From contig CACHTV010000001.1 of NCBI GenBank assembly GCA_902582875.1, positions 1 to 64,000 on the forward strand: a stretch of 64,000 bases of DNA. Reading direction: 5' to 3'. This DNA is from an uncultured Pelagibacteraceae bacterium. GTDB taxonomy: Bacteria > Pseudomonadota > Alphaproteobacteria > Pelagibacterales > Pelagibacteraceae. The notes beneath the pieces are model-generated. The model made no database searches. It saw nothing but the letters and a program-made list of their open reading frames with translations, and had not been told where the DNA came from. Each line of letters opens with the position of its first letter. Position 1 is the first letter of the stretch. Shown here piece by piece: positions 54,505 through 64,000 of this stretch. The position numbers were made by a program, and so were the translations under genes.

Positions 54505-55734
54505 ATGTCATTAAAAAATAAAAAGATCCTAATAGTCATTGGAGGGGGAATATCTGCCTATAAATCTCTTGATCTCATAAGACTGTTAAAAAAAAATAGT
54601 GTTGAAGTAAAAACTATTCTAACTAAAAGTGGTAAAGAATTTGTTACGCCGCTATCAATTTCTACTTTAACAAAAAATAAAACGTTTGAAGATATTTTTG
54701 ATAAGGATGATGAGGCTTCAATTGATCATATAACTTTATCTAGATGGGCTGATTTAATTATTGTTTTACCTACAACTGCAAATTTCATGACAAAATTAAC
54801 TTTAGGTAAAGCAGAAGACTTAGCAACAACAGTTTTACTAGCTTCTAATAAAGATATTCTTTTGGTTCCTGCAATGAATGTTCGAATGTGGCTTCATAAA
54901 GCCACGCAGCGAAACTTGAAAATTTTACTAGACTTTGGTTATAATTTTATAGGTCCAGAAAAAGGTGAAATGGCTTGTGGAGAATATGGAGAAGGAAAGA
55001 TGTCAAGTCCAAGACAAATTTATTCTTATCTTAAAAATTATTTTGATCAAAAAAATTTAGTAAAAAATAAAAATTTTAAAGCTTTAGTTACTACAGGACC
55101 GACTAGAGAGTACTTAGATCCTGTGAGATATATCTCGAATGAGTCAAGTGGTAAACAAGGATATGAAGTTGCCTTAGCATTAAATAAACTTGGAATAAAA
55201 ACTAAATTAATAGCAGGACCATCTAACTTTATTTCTTCTAAAGATTTAAAAATTAAAAAAATAGTTTCTGCTAAAGAAATGATGGATGAAGTTAAAAAAT
55301 CTCTTCCAGTTGATATAGCTGTTTGTGCAGCTGCAGTATCTGACTTTAAACCAATAAATAAAAGTAAAAATAAAATAAAGAAAAATATTTCAAATATAAA
55401 TAATATACCCTTAAAAAAAAATCCTGATATTTTAGATTACTTAAGTAAAAATAATAAATCTAGACCTAAGATAGTAGTGGGTTTTTCTGCTGAAACAGAA
55501 AATATTATTGAAAACTCAAAGATAAAAATTAAAGAAAAATATTGTGATTTAATTATTGCTAATGACGTTTCAAAAAAAGACTCGGGCTTTAATTCTGAGT
55601 ATAATCAAGTTTCTATAATTGATAAAAAAGGTAAAATCAAAATAATTCCAAAAAATAAAAAAAGTTATATTGCAAATACAATAGCTAGAATTATATTAGA
55701 TAAGCTTTTAATGAATGATAAAAATATTAATTAA
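54505..55734 (+). CDS. coaBC: Phosphopantothenoylcysteine decarboxylase / phosphopantothenate-cysteine ligase
   Basis: Bifunctional coenzyme A biosynthesis enzyme. The CoaC domain has [17 protein letters not shown], the catalytic histidine in [29 protein letters not shown] and the substrate-clamp [13 protein letters not shown]. The CoaB domain starts near residue 185 with [27 protein letters not shown] and ends with [15 protein letters not shown]. Length of 409 aa is normal. Its 3' end overlaps dut by 20 nt. Confidence 0.96.
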   Translation: MSLKNKKILIVIGGGISAYKSLDLIRLLKKNSVEVKTILTKSGKEFVTPLSISTLTKNKTFEDIFDKDDEASIDHITLSRWADLIIVLPTTANFMTKLTLGKAEDLATTVLLASNKDILLVPAMNVRMWLHKATQRNLKILLDFGYNFIGPEKGEMACGEYGEGKMSSPRQIYSYLKNYFDQKNLVKNKNFKALVTTGPTREYLDPVRYISNESSGKQGYEVALALNKLGIKTKLIAGPSNFISSKDLKIKKIVSAKEMMDEVKKSLPVDIAVCAAAVSDFKPINKSKNKIKKNISNINNIPLKKNPDILDYLSKNNKSRPKIVVGFSAETENIIENSKIKIKEKYCDLIIANDVSKKDSGFNSEYNQVSIIDKKGKIKIIPKNKKSYIANTIARIILDKLLMNDKNIN

Positions 55735-56149
55735 AAGACTATCAAAAGAAATTTCTTTACCTAAATACGAAACAAGTGGTTCTTCAGGCATGGATTTAGG
55801 CTCAAATATAGATGCCAATATTAGTCCTGGTAAAATAGCTATAATTCCTACAGGATTAGCATTATCTATACCAAAAGGGTTTGAAGCTCAAATAAGACCA
55901 AGATCAGGGCTAGCAGCCAAAAAAAAGATAAGTGTTTTAAATACTCCAGGTACGATCGACTCTGATTATAGAGGAGAGATCAAAGTAATATTAATAAATC
56001 TTGGAGAAGAGATTTTTAAAATTGAAAAGGGACTGCGTATTGCTCAAATGGTTTTTTGTCCTATTGTGCAAGCTCAGTTTAGAGAAGTAGATGATTTAAA
56101 TGAAACAGAACGTGGAAAAGGGGGATTTGGGTCTACTGGAACTAAATAA
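55715..56149 (+). CDS. dut: Deoxyuridine 5'-triphosphate nucleotidohydrolase
   Basis: Trimeric dUTPase that removes dUTP and supplies dUMP. The five motifs can be read: [38 protein letters not shown] with the catalytic aspartate, [11 protein letters not shown], and the C-terminal arm [11 protein letters not shown]. Length of 144 aa is typical. It follows coaBC in the order seen across proteobacteria. Confidence 0.97.
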   Translation: MIKILIKRLSKEISLPKYETSGSSGMDLGSNIDANISPGKIAIIPTGLALSIPKGFEAQIRPRSGLAAKKKISVLNTPGTIDSDYRGEIKVILINLGEEIFKIEKGLRIAQMVFCPIVQAQFREVDDLNETERGKGGFGSTGTK

Positions 56150-56157
56150 TTCTAAAG

Positions 56158-56901
56158 ATGAAAATTAGTTTGAGCCAATTTAAAAGATTTGAGAAACAAA
56201 TAATCTTAAAAAAGATAGGTTTGGCAGGACAGAGGAGAATATTTTCAGCTAATGTTTTAATTGTAGGATTGGGTGGTTTGGGTTGTCCTTTACTTACTTA
56301 TTTAACTTCTTCTGGAGTTGGGAGAATTGGGATTATTGATTATGATAAAGTTGAAATTTCAAATTTAAACAGACAAACATTATTTTATCCAAAAGATGTA
56401 GGAAAATTTAAAGTATATCAGGCAAAAAAAATAATTAATAAAATAAATAAAAAGATTAAAATTATTCCATTTAAAAAAAAAATAACATCTAAAAATATAA
56501 GTAAAATTTTTAATAATTTTGATATTATATGTGATGGTACTGACAATTATGATACAAGATATTTAATTAATGATTATTGTGTAAGAAACGATAAAATATT
56601 AATTTCATCTGCCATAAGTAAATTTGATGGTCAGCTTATGAAATTTAATTTTAAAAAAAAAGGACCTTGTTATAGATGTTTTATGCCTAGCCCACCTGAT
56701 TTTGAAAATAATTGTCAAAATGAAGGAATATTTTCACCGGTAGCAGGTATAATGGGATCTCTTCAAGCAAATGAAGTTTTAAAAGCTATTTTAAATACTA
56801 AAGATGATTTGACTAACCTTGTCCTTGTGTTTGATGCTCTAAAAACTGAGTTTAGAAAATTAAAAATATCGATTAATCCAGGATGTATTAATAAATGTTG
56901 A
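56158..56901 (+). CDS. ThiF/MoeB-family adenylyltransferase
   Basis: E1-like enzyme that adenylates the C-terminal glycine of a ThiS/MoaD-type sulfur carrier. VLIVGLGGLGCPLLTYLTSSGVGRIGIIDYDKVEISNLNRQ is the nucleotide-binding region, CDGTDNYDTRYLIND carries the catalytic aspartate, and zinc cysteines are in CYRCFM and the terminal NPGCINKC. At 247 aa it has no rhodanese domain. MoeB versus ThiF cannot be separated by sequence alone. It overlaps the SH3 gene by 7 nt. Confidence 0.92.
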   Translation: MKISLSQFKRFEKQIILKKIGLAGQRRIFSANVLIVGLGGLGCPLLTYLTSSGVGRIGIIDYDKVEISNLNRQTLFYPKDVGKFKVYQAKKIINKINKKIKIIPFKKKITSKNISKIFNNFDIICDGTDNYDTRYLINDYCVRNDKILISSAISKFDGQLMKFNFKKKGPCYRCFMPSPPDFENNCQNEGIFSPVAGIMGSLQANEVLKAILNTKDDLTNLVLVFDALKTEFRKLKISINPGCINKC

Positions 56902-57341
56902 GAATAATTATTGTAATTTCAGGTATTCTTTTTTTTGAAGATTTAAGTTTTTCTCAAAATGAATATTTTATGACTTTAAGATATGAAAAAGTAAATCTTA
57001 GACAAGGTCCATCTAAAGAATACCCTGTTAAAATTTTTTACAAGAAAAAATTTTTACCTGTTCTAATTCAAGATACATCTGATAATTTTAGAAAAATTAG
57101 GGATCACGAAAATAACACTGGTTGGATACATAGTTCTCAGCTTTCTAAAAAAAAAGCTGCAATAGTAATTAATGATAAATTAATAATGTTCAAAAACCCT
57201 ACAGTTTATTCAAAGCCAATAGCAATACTTAAAAAAGGTCGTCTGACAAAAATTATAAAATGTAAAGAAATATGGTGCAAAGCTAAGTCGGATAGTTACA
57301 AAGGGTGGTTAAAAAAAGAAGGCTTGTGGGGACTGCTTTAA
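56895..57341 (+). CDS. Secreted bacterial SH3-domain protein
   Basis: A 148-aa exported protein with a signal peptide (IIIVISGILFFEDLSFS) and two SH3-like repeats: RYEKVNLRQGPSKEYPVK...GWIHSSQL and NDKLIMFKNPTVYSKPIAILKKG...GWLKKEGLWG. This architecture is that of the small periplasmic SH3 proteins common in alphaproteobacteria, which are thought to bind cell-wall peptides. It is coupled to the ThiF/MoeB gene and convergent with the DUF2061-type gene. Confidence 0.85.
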   Translation: MLRIIIVISGILFFEDLSFSQNEYFMTLRYEKVNLRQGPSKEYPVKIFYKKKFLPVLIQDTSDNFRKIRDHENNTGWIHSSQLSKKKAAIVINDKLIMFKNPTVYSKPIAILKKGRLTKIIKCKEIWCKAKSDSYKGWLKKEGLWGLL

Positions 57342-57580
57342 TTTTTAGCTTTCGAAGCCCAGAACTTATCTAATAAAAAATACCAAACTGCGTTAGCTAA
57401 TGGCTCAACTATAGCGTCGGTTAAAGCAATTGCAAATGACACATCTGCTACTGACATCAAAACAATAATTGCTATCGCAAAGTGACCAATTGTATAAATT
57501 ACTGTCCTAAGTATTGATCCTTTATTATTTTTGTAAATCCCTTTAGCGGTTGAAAAAATACCCTGTGTTAATTCTGTCAT
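57338..57580 (-). CDS. DUF2061-type small membrane protein
   Basis: An 80-aa protein with two membrane segments (RTVIYTIGHFAIAIIVLMSVA and ALTDAIVEPLANAVWYFLLD) and the DUF2061-like pattern of R-T-x-x-Y at the start of the first helix and EPxxxxxWYFxxDKxW in the second. Function unknown. Its start overlaps the stop of the upstream 80-aa gene (ATGA), so the two small membrane proteins are cotranslated. Confidence 0.75.
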   Translation of the reverse strand: MTELTQGIFSTAKGIYKNNKGSILRTVIYTIGHFAIAIIVLMSVADVSFAIALTDAIVEPLANAVWYFLLDKFWASKAKN

Positions 57581-57819
57581 TTAGTCAAATCCCTTCTCGG
57601 ATCTTTTATTTTTTTTACTTTATCTAAAATCCCAGATAATTTTGCTGTAATATATATAACATAAACAATCGCAAAACCTAAAGCCATTGTAGACAAGATA
57701 GTATATATTGCAGATAAAATTCTTTCCTCAAACCAGTTTTCTACTCCTGAGTTCGAATGATATAAAATGTTCCAAAATAATACAAAACTAACTTCGTAAA
57801 TTAAGATTAATTTTAACAT
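57577..57819 (-). CDS. Small two-helix membrane protein, unknown
   Basis: An 80-aa protein with hydrophobic segments LKLILIYEVSFVLFWNILY and AIYTILSTMALGFAIVYVIYI and a basic C-terminal tail (KVKKIKDPRRDLTK). I do not recognise the family. It overlaps the DUF2061-type gene by 4 nt, suggesting the two products act together in the inner membrane. It lies just downstream of katG and could be on the same transcript. Confidence 0.7.
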   Translation of the reverse strand: MLKLILIYEVSFVLFWNILYHSNSGVENWFEERILSAIYTILSTMALGFAIVYVIYITAKLSGILDKVKKIKDPRRDLTK

Positions 57820-57847
57820 TTTATATCATTTGATAATTAGTTGATTC

Positions 57848-60060
<2,213 letters not shown>

Positions 60061-60072
60061 GTCAATATGAAA

Positions 60073-60486
60073 TTATTTTTTTTGTAAACTAATTACAACC
60101 TCTAAGTCTTTAATTTTTTTTCCTTTTGGTGGATTAGGAATTTTATTTAGAACAACTTCTTGATAATCAATATCAGTTAGCTCCTTAGTGTCAGGATCAT
60201 AAAAATGATGGTGCGACTTAATGTTCGTATCATAATAATTTTTATTATTACTCGTTAAAATTTCTCTTATATGTCCTGCTCTCTTAAATGCTTCTACTGT
60301 ATTATAAATTGTTGCTAATGAAATTCGTTCATTGCATTTTCTATGAATTGCAATATTTAATGTTTCGACTGTAAAGTGAAAAGTTTTTTTTCTATCAAAT
60401 AAATTCTTGGCTATTACAATTCTTTGTTTCGTAGGTCTAAGGCCAGAAGATCTTAATTTATTTACAATTTCTTTTTTTTGGTACAT
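60073..60486 (-). CDS. irr: Fur-family iron response regulator, Irr-like
   Basis: DNA-binding regulator of the Fur superfamily. The winged helix has SGLRPTKQRIVIAKNLF and RISLATIYNTVEAFKRAGHIREI; the metal/heme region NYYDTNIKSHHHFYDPDT is the Irr signature (YFDTN...HHHF), and there are no CxxC pairs. The C-terminus IPNPPKGKKIKDLEVVI also matches Irr. The ORF track starts at TTG 60492; ATG 60486 is preferred. In alphaproteobacteria Irr answers heme/iron status, and irr next to fabA-fabB-fabI is known synteny. Confidence 0.9.
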   Translation of the reverse strand: MYQKKEIVNKLRSSGLRPTKQRIVIAKNLFDRKKTFHFTVETLNIAIHRKCNERISLATIYNTVEAFKRAGHIREILTSNNKNYYDTNIKSHHHFYDPDTKELTDIDYQEVVLNKIPNPPKGKKIKDLEVVISLQKK

Positions 60487-60499
60487 AAACAATAGTTTT

Positions 60500-60516
60500 T
60501 TAGAAGTATTATCTAA
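60500..60516. promoter_or_regulatory. Weak Irr-like inverted repeat upstream of irr and fabA
   Basis: TTAGA and TCTAA are spaced by 7 nt in the divergent irr/fabA gap, giving a half-conserved version of the katG operator. It could serve autoregulation of irr. Only the five outer base pairs match, so the call is tentative. Confidence 0.35.
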
Positions 60517-60578
60517 TTTTTTTTAAATTATTTATATAAAATTGTATATAAATCAAGTAAAAACTACTAACTTAATCT

Positions 60579-61082
60579 ATGCAAAAAAACAGTTTTAATT
60601 ACGATGAATTAATTGCTTGTGGTAAGGGTGATCTATTCGGTGAAGGTAATGCAAAACTTCCCTTACCGCCAATGTTAATGTTTGATAGAATAACCGAAAT
60701 TAAAAAGGAAGTTGGTGAATTTAAAAAAGGTTTTATTAAAGCGGAACTAGATATAAAAGATAACTTATGGTTTTTTGATTGTCATTTTAAAAATGATCCT
60801 GTAATGCCTGGTTGTTTAGGTTTAGACGCAATGTGGCAGTTAGTAGGATTTTATTTAGGATGGATCGGCGAACCCGGAAAAGGAAGAGCTTTAGGGGTCA
60901 ACTCAGTCAAATTTACTGGTGAAGTTCTAAAAAAAGTCAAAATGGCAACTTATGAAATAAATATGAAGAGAATTTTAAAAAAAGAGGGTGCTGTAGTTGG
61001 TCTTGCTAATGGTATATTAAGTGCAGATGGAAAAGTAATTTATACAGCAGAAAATTTAAAAGTAGGATTATTTAAGTCATGA
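60579..61082 (+). CDS. fabA: 3-hydroxydecanoyl-ACP dehydratase / isomerase
   Basis: Dehydratase-isomerase that introduces the double bond in anaerobic unsaturated fatty acid synthesis. The catalytic histidine is in [32 protein letters not shown], the FabA signature that separates it from FabZ, and the start [10 protein letters not shown] is typical. Length of 167 aa is normal. It overlaps fabB by ATGA and is divergent from irr. Confidence 0.97.
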   Translation: MQKNSFNYDELIACGKGDLFGEGNAKLPLPPMLMFDRITEIKKEVGEFKKGFIKAELDIKDNLWFFDCHFKNDPVMPGCLGLDAMWQLVGFYLGWIGEPGKGRALGVNSVKFTGEVLKKVKMATYEINMKRILKKEGAVVGLANGILSADGKVIYTAENLKVGLFKS

Positions 61083-62290
61083 AAAGAGTAGTAGTAACAG
61101 GTATCGGGATAGTGTCTTGTCTAGGAAATAATCAAGATGAAGTATTCAAATCTTTAGTTAATTCTAAATCAGGAATTTCTTTTTGTGAAGAATATAAAGA
61201 ACATAACTTAAAGAGTCATATTCACGGAAAACCAAATATTAATCTTCAAGATCATGTTGACAGAAAAACAATAAGATTTATGGGTTCCGGATCAGCATAT
61301 AATTATATCGCTATGAAAGAAGCTGTTAAAGATTCAGGATTAGAGGATAAAGATATAAGCAACATTACAACTGGAATTGTTATGGGTTCAGGAGGCCCCT
61401 CGATAGAAAATGTTATTTTAGCAGCAGATAAAACTAGAGCGAAGACTCCAAAATTAATGGGGCCCTTTATTGTTCCTAGAACTATGGCAAGCACGGCATC
61501 CGCTACGTTAGCAGTGCCATTTAAAATCAAAGGAGTGAACTATACAATGAGCTCAGCTTGTGCAACTAGTGGACATTGCATTGGCAATTCTGTTGAATTA
61601 ATTCAATCGGGAAAACAAAAAGTAATGTTTGCAGGTGGCAGTGAAGAATTGCACTGGGCTATGACTGCAATGTTTGATGCTATGACGGCTTTGTCCTCAA
61701 AATATAATGATACTCCTGAAAAAGCTTCAAGGGCATATGATAAAACTAGAGATGGTTTTGTCATTGCTGGAGGTGGAGGGGTTTTAGTTCTTGAAGAATA
61801 CGAGCATGCAAAAGCAAGGGGAGCAAAAATTTATGCAGAGGTTACAGGCTACGGAGCTACATCAGATGGATACGATATGGTAGCACCTTCTGGAGAGGGA
61901 GCAGTTAGATGCATGCAACTGGCTTTAAAATCTTCAAGGAATAAAATTGATTATATCAACACACACGGCACTTCCACACCTGTTGGAGATATTACAGAAT
62001 TAAAAGCTATAGCTGAAACTTTTAAAGAAAAAATTCCAAAAATAAGTTCAACAAAATCTCTTTCGGGTCATCCTTTAGGAGCTGCTTCTGTTCATGAAGC
62101 CATTTATTGTCTAATAATGATGAAAAATAATTTTATTGCTGGTTCTGCTAATATTAGTGAAATGGATGAAGAAGCAAAAAAATTTCCAATAATAAATAAA
62201 ATTGAAAAACAAGTTAATTTAAATGCGATTATGTCTAATAGTTTTGGATTTGGTGGAACAAACGCAACATTAATTTTTGAAAAGGTATAA
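61079..62290 (+). CDS. fabB: 3-oxoacyl-ACP synthase I
   Basis: Condensing enzyme required with FabA for unsaturated fatty acids. The catalytic triad is visible: cysteine in [15 protein letters not shown], histidines in [12 protein letters not shown] and [15 protein letters not shown], and the late [18 protein letters not shown]. Length of 403 aa fits FabB. It is coupled to fabA, and fabI begins on the base after its stop. Confidence 0.97.
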   Translation: MKRVVVTGIGIVSCLGNNQDEVFKSLVNSKSGISFCEEYKEHNLKSHIHGKPNINLQDHVDRKTIRFMGSGSAYNYIAMKEAVKDSGLEDKDISNITTGIVMGSGGPSIENVILAADKTRAKTPKLMGPFIVPRTMASTASATLAVPFKIKGVNYTMSSACATSGHCIGNSVELIQSGKQKVMFAGGSEELHWAMTAMFDAMTALSSKYNDTPEKASRAYDKTRDGFVIAGGGGVLVLEEYEHAKARGAKIYAEVTGYGATSDGYDMVAPSGEGAVRCMQLALKSSRNKIDYINTHGTSTPVGDITELKAIAETFKEKIPKISSTKSLSGHPLGAASVHEAIYCLIMMKNNFIAGSANISEMDEEAKKFPIINKIEKQVNLNAIMSNSFGFGGTNATLIFEKV

Positions 62291-63076
62291 ATGAGTTTAG
62301 TTAAAGGTAAAAAAGGATTGATTATGGGAGTTGCTAACGAGCGATCAATAGCTTGGGGTATTTCTCAGAAACTCGCTGGAGCTGGAGCAGAATTAGCCTT
62401 TACTTATTTAGGAGATGCATTAAAAAAGAGAGTCATACCGCTAGCTAAATCTCTGAATTCTGAATTTACTCTTAGTTGCAATGTAGAAAATAAAGAAGAA
62501 GTTATTAAACTTTTTGAAGACATAAAGGCTAAATGGGGACAAATTGATTTTGTTGTTCATGCTGTAGCATTTTCTGATAAATCAGAATTGTCTGGTGAAT
62601 ATTTAAACACTTCAAGAGAAAATTTTTTAAAAAGCATGTTGGTGTCTTGTTTTTCTTTTACAGAAGTTGCTAAAGAAGCTTCACAAATAATGAAGAAAGG
62701 CGGAAGCATGCTTACCTTAACTTACGAGTCTACTAAAACAATTCCAAACTATAATGTTATGGGTGTTTGTAAATCTGCTCTTGAAGCCAGTGTAAAGTAT
62801 TTAGCAAGAGATTTAGGTTCAAAAGGAATTAGAGTAAATGCTATTAGCGCAGGACCTATCAAAACTTTAGCAGCTTCAGCTATAGGTGACGCAAAGTTTT
62901 TATACAAATGGAATGAGAGTCACTCATTTTTAAAAAGAAATGTAGATATTAATGATGTAGGAAACTCAGCTTTATATCTCTTAAGTGATCTTGCTTCTGG
63001 TGTTACTGGAGAAATACATTATGTTGATGCAGGTTATAACAAAGTAGGAATGCCTAATCCTAAAAATATTTCCTGA
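62291..63076 (+). CDS. fabI: Enoyl-ACP reductase (NADH)
   Basis: Final reductase of the elongation cycle. The NADH-binding start is KKGLIMGVANERSIAWGIS, and the catalytic Tyr/Lys pair lies in TLTYESTKTIPNYNVMGVCKSALEASVKYLA, the FabI spacing (Y-x6-Y-x6-K). DLGSKGIRVNAISAGPIKTLAASAI follows. Length of 261 aa is typical. FabI is the usual triclosan target, and the active-site tyrosines are retained. Confidence 0.97.
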   Translation: MSLVKGKKGLIMGVANERSIAWGISQKLAGAGAELAFTYLGDALKKRVIPLAKSLNSEFTLSCNVENKEEVIKLFEDIKAKWGQIDFVVHAVAFSDKSELSGEYLNTSRENFLKSMLVSCFSFTEVAKEASQIMKKGGSMLTLTYESTKTIPNYNVMGVCKSALEASVKYLARDLGSKGIRVNAISAGPIKTLAASAIGDAKFLYKWNESHSFLKRNVDINDVGNSALYLLSDLASGVTGEIHYVDAGYNKVGMPNPKNIS

Positions 63077-63162
63077 TCTGCAAAAATTGCATAGGTGAAT
63101 TAAAATCATATCAATTATAAAATAATTATTAAAACTTTAAGTAACTTTACTAGAGATAAAAA

Positions 63163-63678
63163 ATGAAAATTTTAAAAATAAATGTAAAAGAAAAATTAGA
63201 TAACTTTTTTGATTGGATCAAAGGCGCTCAGTTAGTCGAACTTCAAACATGTAATGTCAATGAAGATCCTGTGAGACCCGAACTTGATATTAAATTTAGA
63301 ACTGAATATGGACGTAAAATCTATGGTGTAAAATATAAAAATGAGATTTGTGCAATTATGTGCTTTGGGTTTACAAATGATATTCCCAAAACTGTTGAAG
63401 AGTTAGACTTGATGACTAAAGATGCACATTTACAAAGTACTTTAAGAGACCGAAATGTTGGAAAAATAGCCATTGCCTATACTGTGTGGTCTAAGAAAAA
63501 GGGTGGAGGAAAATTAATTGTTAAAGAAGTTTTTAAAAAAATCAAAGAATCAAATCACTTAAACAGGTTAGTGACTTTATCTCCCTTGACTGAAATGGCT
63601 AGAAATTTTCATCTTAGAAATGGTGCTTTTGAACTTCAAATAAATGAAAAAACTCAAAATTTTGAATATAAAATTTAA
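63163..63678 (+). CDS. GNAT-like N-acyltransferase domain protein
   Basis: A 171-aa cytosolic protein I do not recognise precisely. IYGVKYKNEICAIMCFGFTND, KIAIAYTVWSKKKGGGKLIVKEVFKKIKE and LTEMARNFHLRNGAFEL look like the beta4-alpha3 core and the terminal HxxNGA segment of a GNAT acetyltransferase, although the acetyl-CoA loop (usually RGxGxG) reads KKKGGGK. Substrate unknown. It stands alone, 86 nt after fabI, and ends 4 nt from the pnp stop. Confidence 0.6.
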   Translation: MKILKINVKEKLDNFFDWIKGAQLVELQTCNVNEDPVRPELDIKFRTEYGRKIYGVKYKNEICAIMCFGFTNDIPKTVEELDLMTKDAHLQSTLRDRNVGKIAIAYTVWSKKKGGGKLIVKEVFKKIKESNHLNRLVTLSPLTEMARNFHLRNGAFELQINEKTQNFEYKI

Positions 63679-63682
63679 GATT

Positions 63683-64000
63683 TTAAGCTACAGCTTGCTT
63701 TATAGATAACTTAACTTTACCTCTATCAAAACCCACAACTTTCACAGAAACTTCATCCCCTTCTTTGACTACGTCACCTACTTTTGCAACTCTTTTAGCG
63801 GCAAGTTCTGAAATATGAACTAGACCATCTTGCTTACCTAAAAAGTTTACGAAAGCTCCAAATTCCATAATCTTTACTACTTTACCTTTGTAAATTTTAC
63901 CTATTTCAGGTTTAGCTATAAGATTTTTTATAAATTCTATAGCTTTGTTTCTTGACTCTTCATCTGGAGCGGCAACAGTAACTTCTCCTGTGTCTTTTAC
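63683..64000 (-). CDS. pnp: Polyribonucleotide nucleotidyltransferase, C-terminal part (5' end outside window)
   Basis: The frame is open to the right edge; the codons upstream of the listed Met read VKDTGEVTVAAPDEESRNKAIE and then KPEIGKIYKGKVVKI, so the true protein continues beyond the window. The visible part is the end of the KH domain and the S1 RNA-binding domain (EFGAFVNFLGKQDGLVHISELA, then VSVKVVGFDRGKVKLSIK). This is the PNPase layout. The protein ends soon after the S1 domain, with no long C-terminal tail. Confidence 0.93.
   Translation of the reverse strand, partial: VKDTGEVTVAAPDEESRNKAIEFIKNLIAKPEIGKIYKGKVVKIMEFGAFVNFLGKQDGLVHISELAAKRVAKVGDVVKEGDEVSVKVVGFDRGKVKLSIKQAVA

Overview
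This window is a gene-dense, very AT-rich bacterial chromosome segment of the SAR11 type (Pelagibacterales, Alphaproteobacteria). I infer this from the low GC, the near absence of intergenic DNA (no gap over 300 bp; the largest is about 216 bp, between rpsT and dnaA), the many ATGA/TAATG overlaps, the lysine/isoleucine/asparagine-rich proteins, and alphaproteobacterial gene orders: trpB-trpA-accD-folC, chvI-chvG-ahcY-tsaE-amgK-murU, rpsT-dnaA-dnaN-gyrB, ubiE-ubiB-coaBC-dut, irr then fabA-fabB-fabI, and RegB/RegA. I see no insertion sequence, prophage, CRISPR array, tRNA or rRNA. No database search was possible, so family assignments rest on motifs read by eye.

Layout. 1-3.5 kb: end of trpB, then trpA, accD and folC in an overlapping operon, convergent with trxA. 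3.5-7.9 kb (minus): trxA, an ExoI-like nuclease, rmuC, rlmN and a 63-aa small protein. 8.0-10.3 kb (plus): two unlisted mini-genes, a flavodoxin-fold oxidoreductase, an SRAP/HMCES-type protein and a TauD-like dioxygenase. 10.3-20.4 kb: purK/purE, small lipoproteins, an MBL-fold hydrolase, a very basic coiled-coil protein, a cyclopropane fatty acid synthase, a DapA-family aldolase, a GT9 glycosyltransferase, a membrane J-protein and oligopeptidase B. 20.5-24.5 kb: purine permease and Gpt, DUF1330, a DNA glycosylase and an EamA exporter. 24.3-29.6 kb: msrA, sseA and an RND pump whose adaptor lacks the usual alpha-hairpin.

29.6-37.5 kb: lytic transglycosylase, thermonuclease, VanZ-like protein, gpmA, then (minus) chvI-chvG-ahcY-tsaE-amgK-murU, joining envelope sensing, the methyl cycle, t6A synthesis and MurNAc recycling. 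37.5-42.4 kb: polA, a lone ABC ATPase, bioY, regA. 42.5-45.7 kb: a three-gene polyamine operon (PLP decarboxylase, deoxyhypusine-synthase-like protein, agmatinase-family hydrolase) lying between regA and its likely partner regB. 45.7-52.2 kb: regB, gyrB, dnaN, dnaA, rpsT, and an in-frame relic of the fpg/mutM start codons directly upstream of rpsT. 52.2-57.8 kb: ubiE-ubiB-coaBC-dut-thiF/moeB-SH3, then two small membrane proteins. 57.8-64 kb: katG under a strong Irr/Fur-type palindrome, irr, fabA-fabB-fabI, a GNAT-like protein and the 3' end of pnp.

The most notable non-routine signals are the fpg fossil between ubiE and rpsT, a 10-bp hairpin with the start codon of the MBL-fold gene in its loop, the hairpinless RND adaptor, the operator between irr and katG, the deoxyhypusine-synthase-like polyamine operon, and small ORFs missing from the supplied track. 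I did not find a wholly new multi-gene system.
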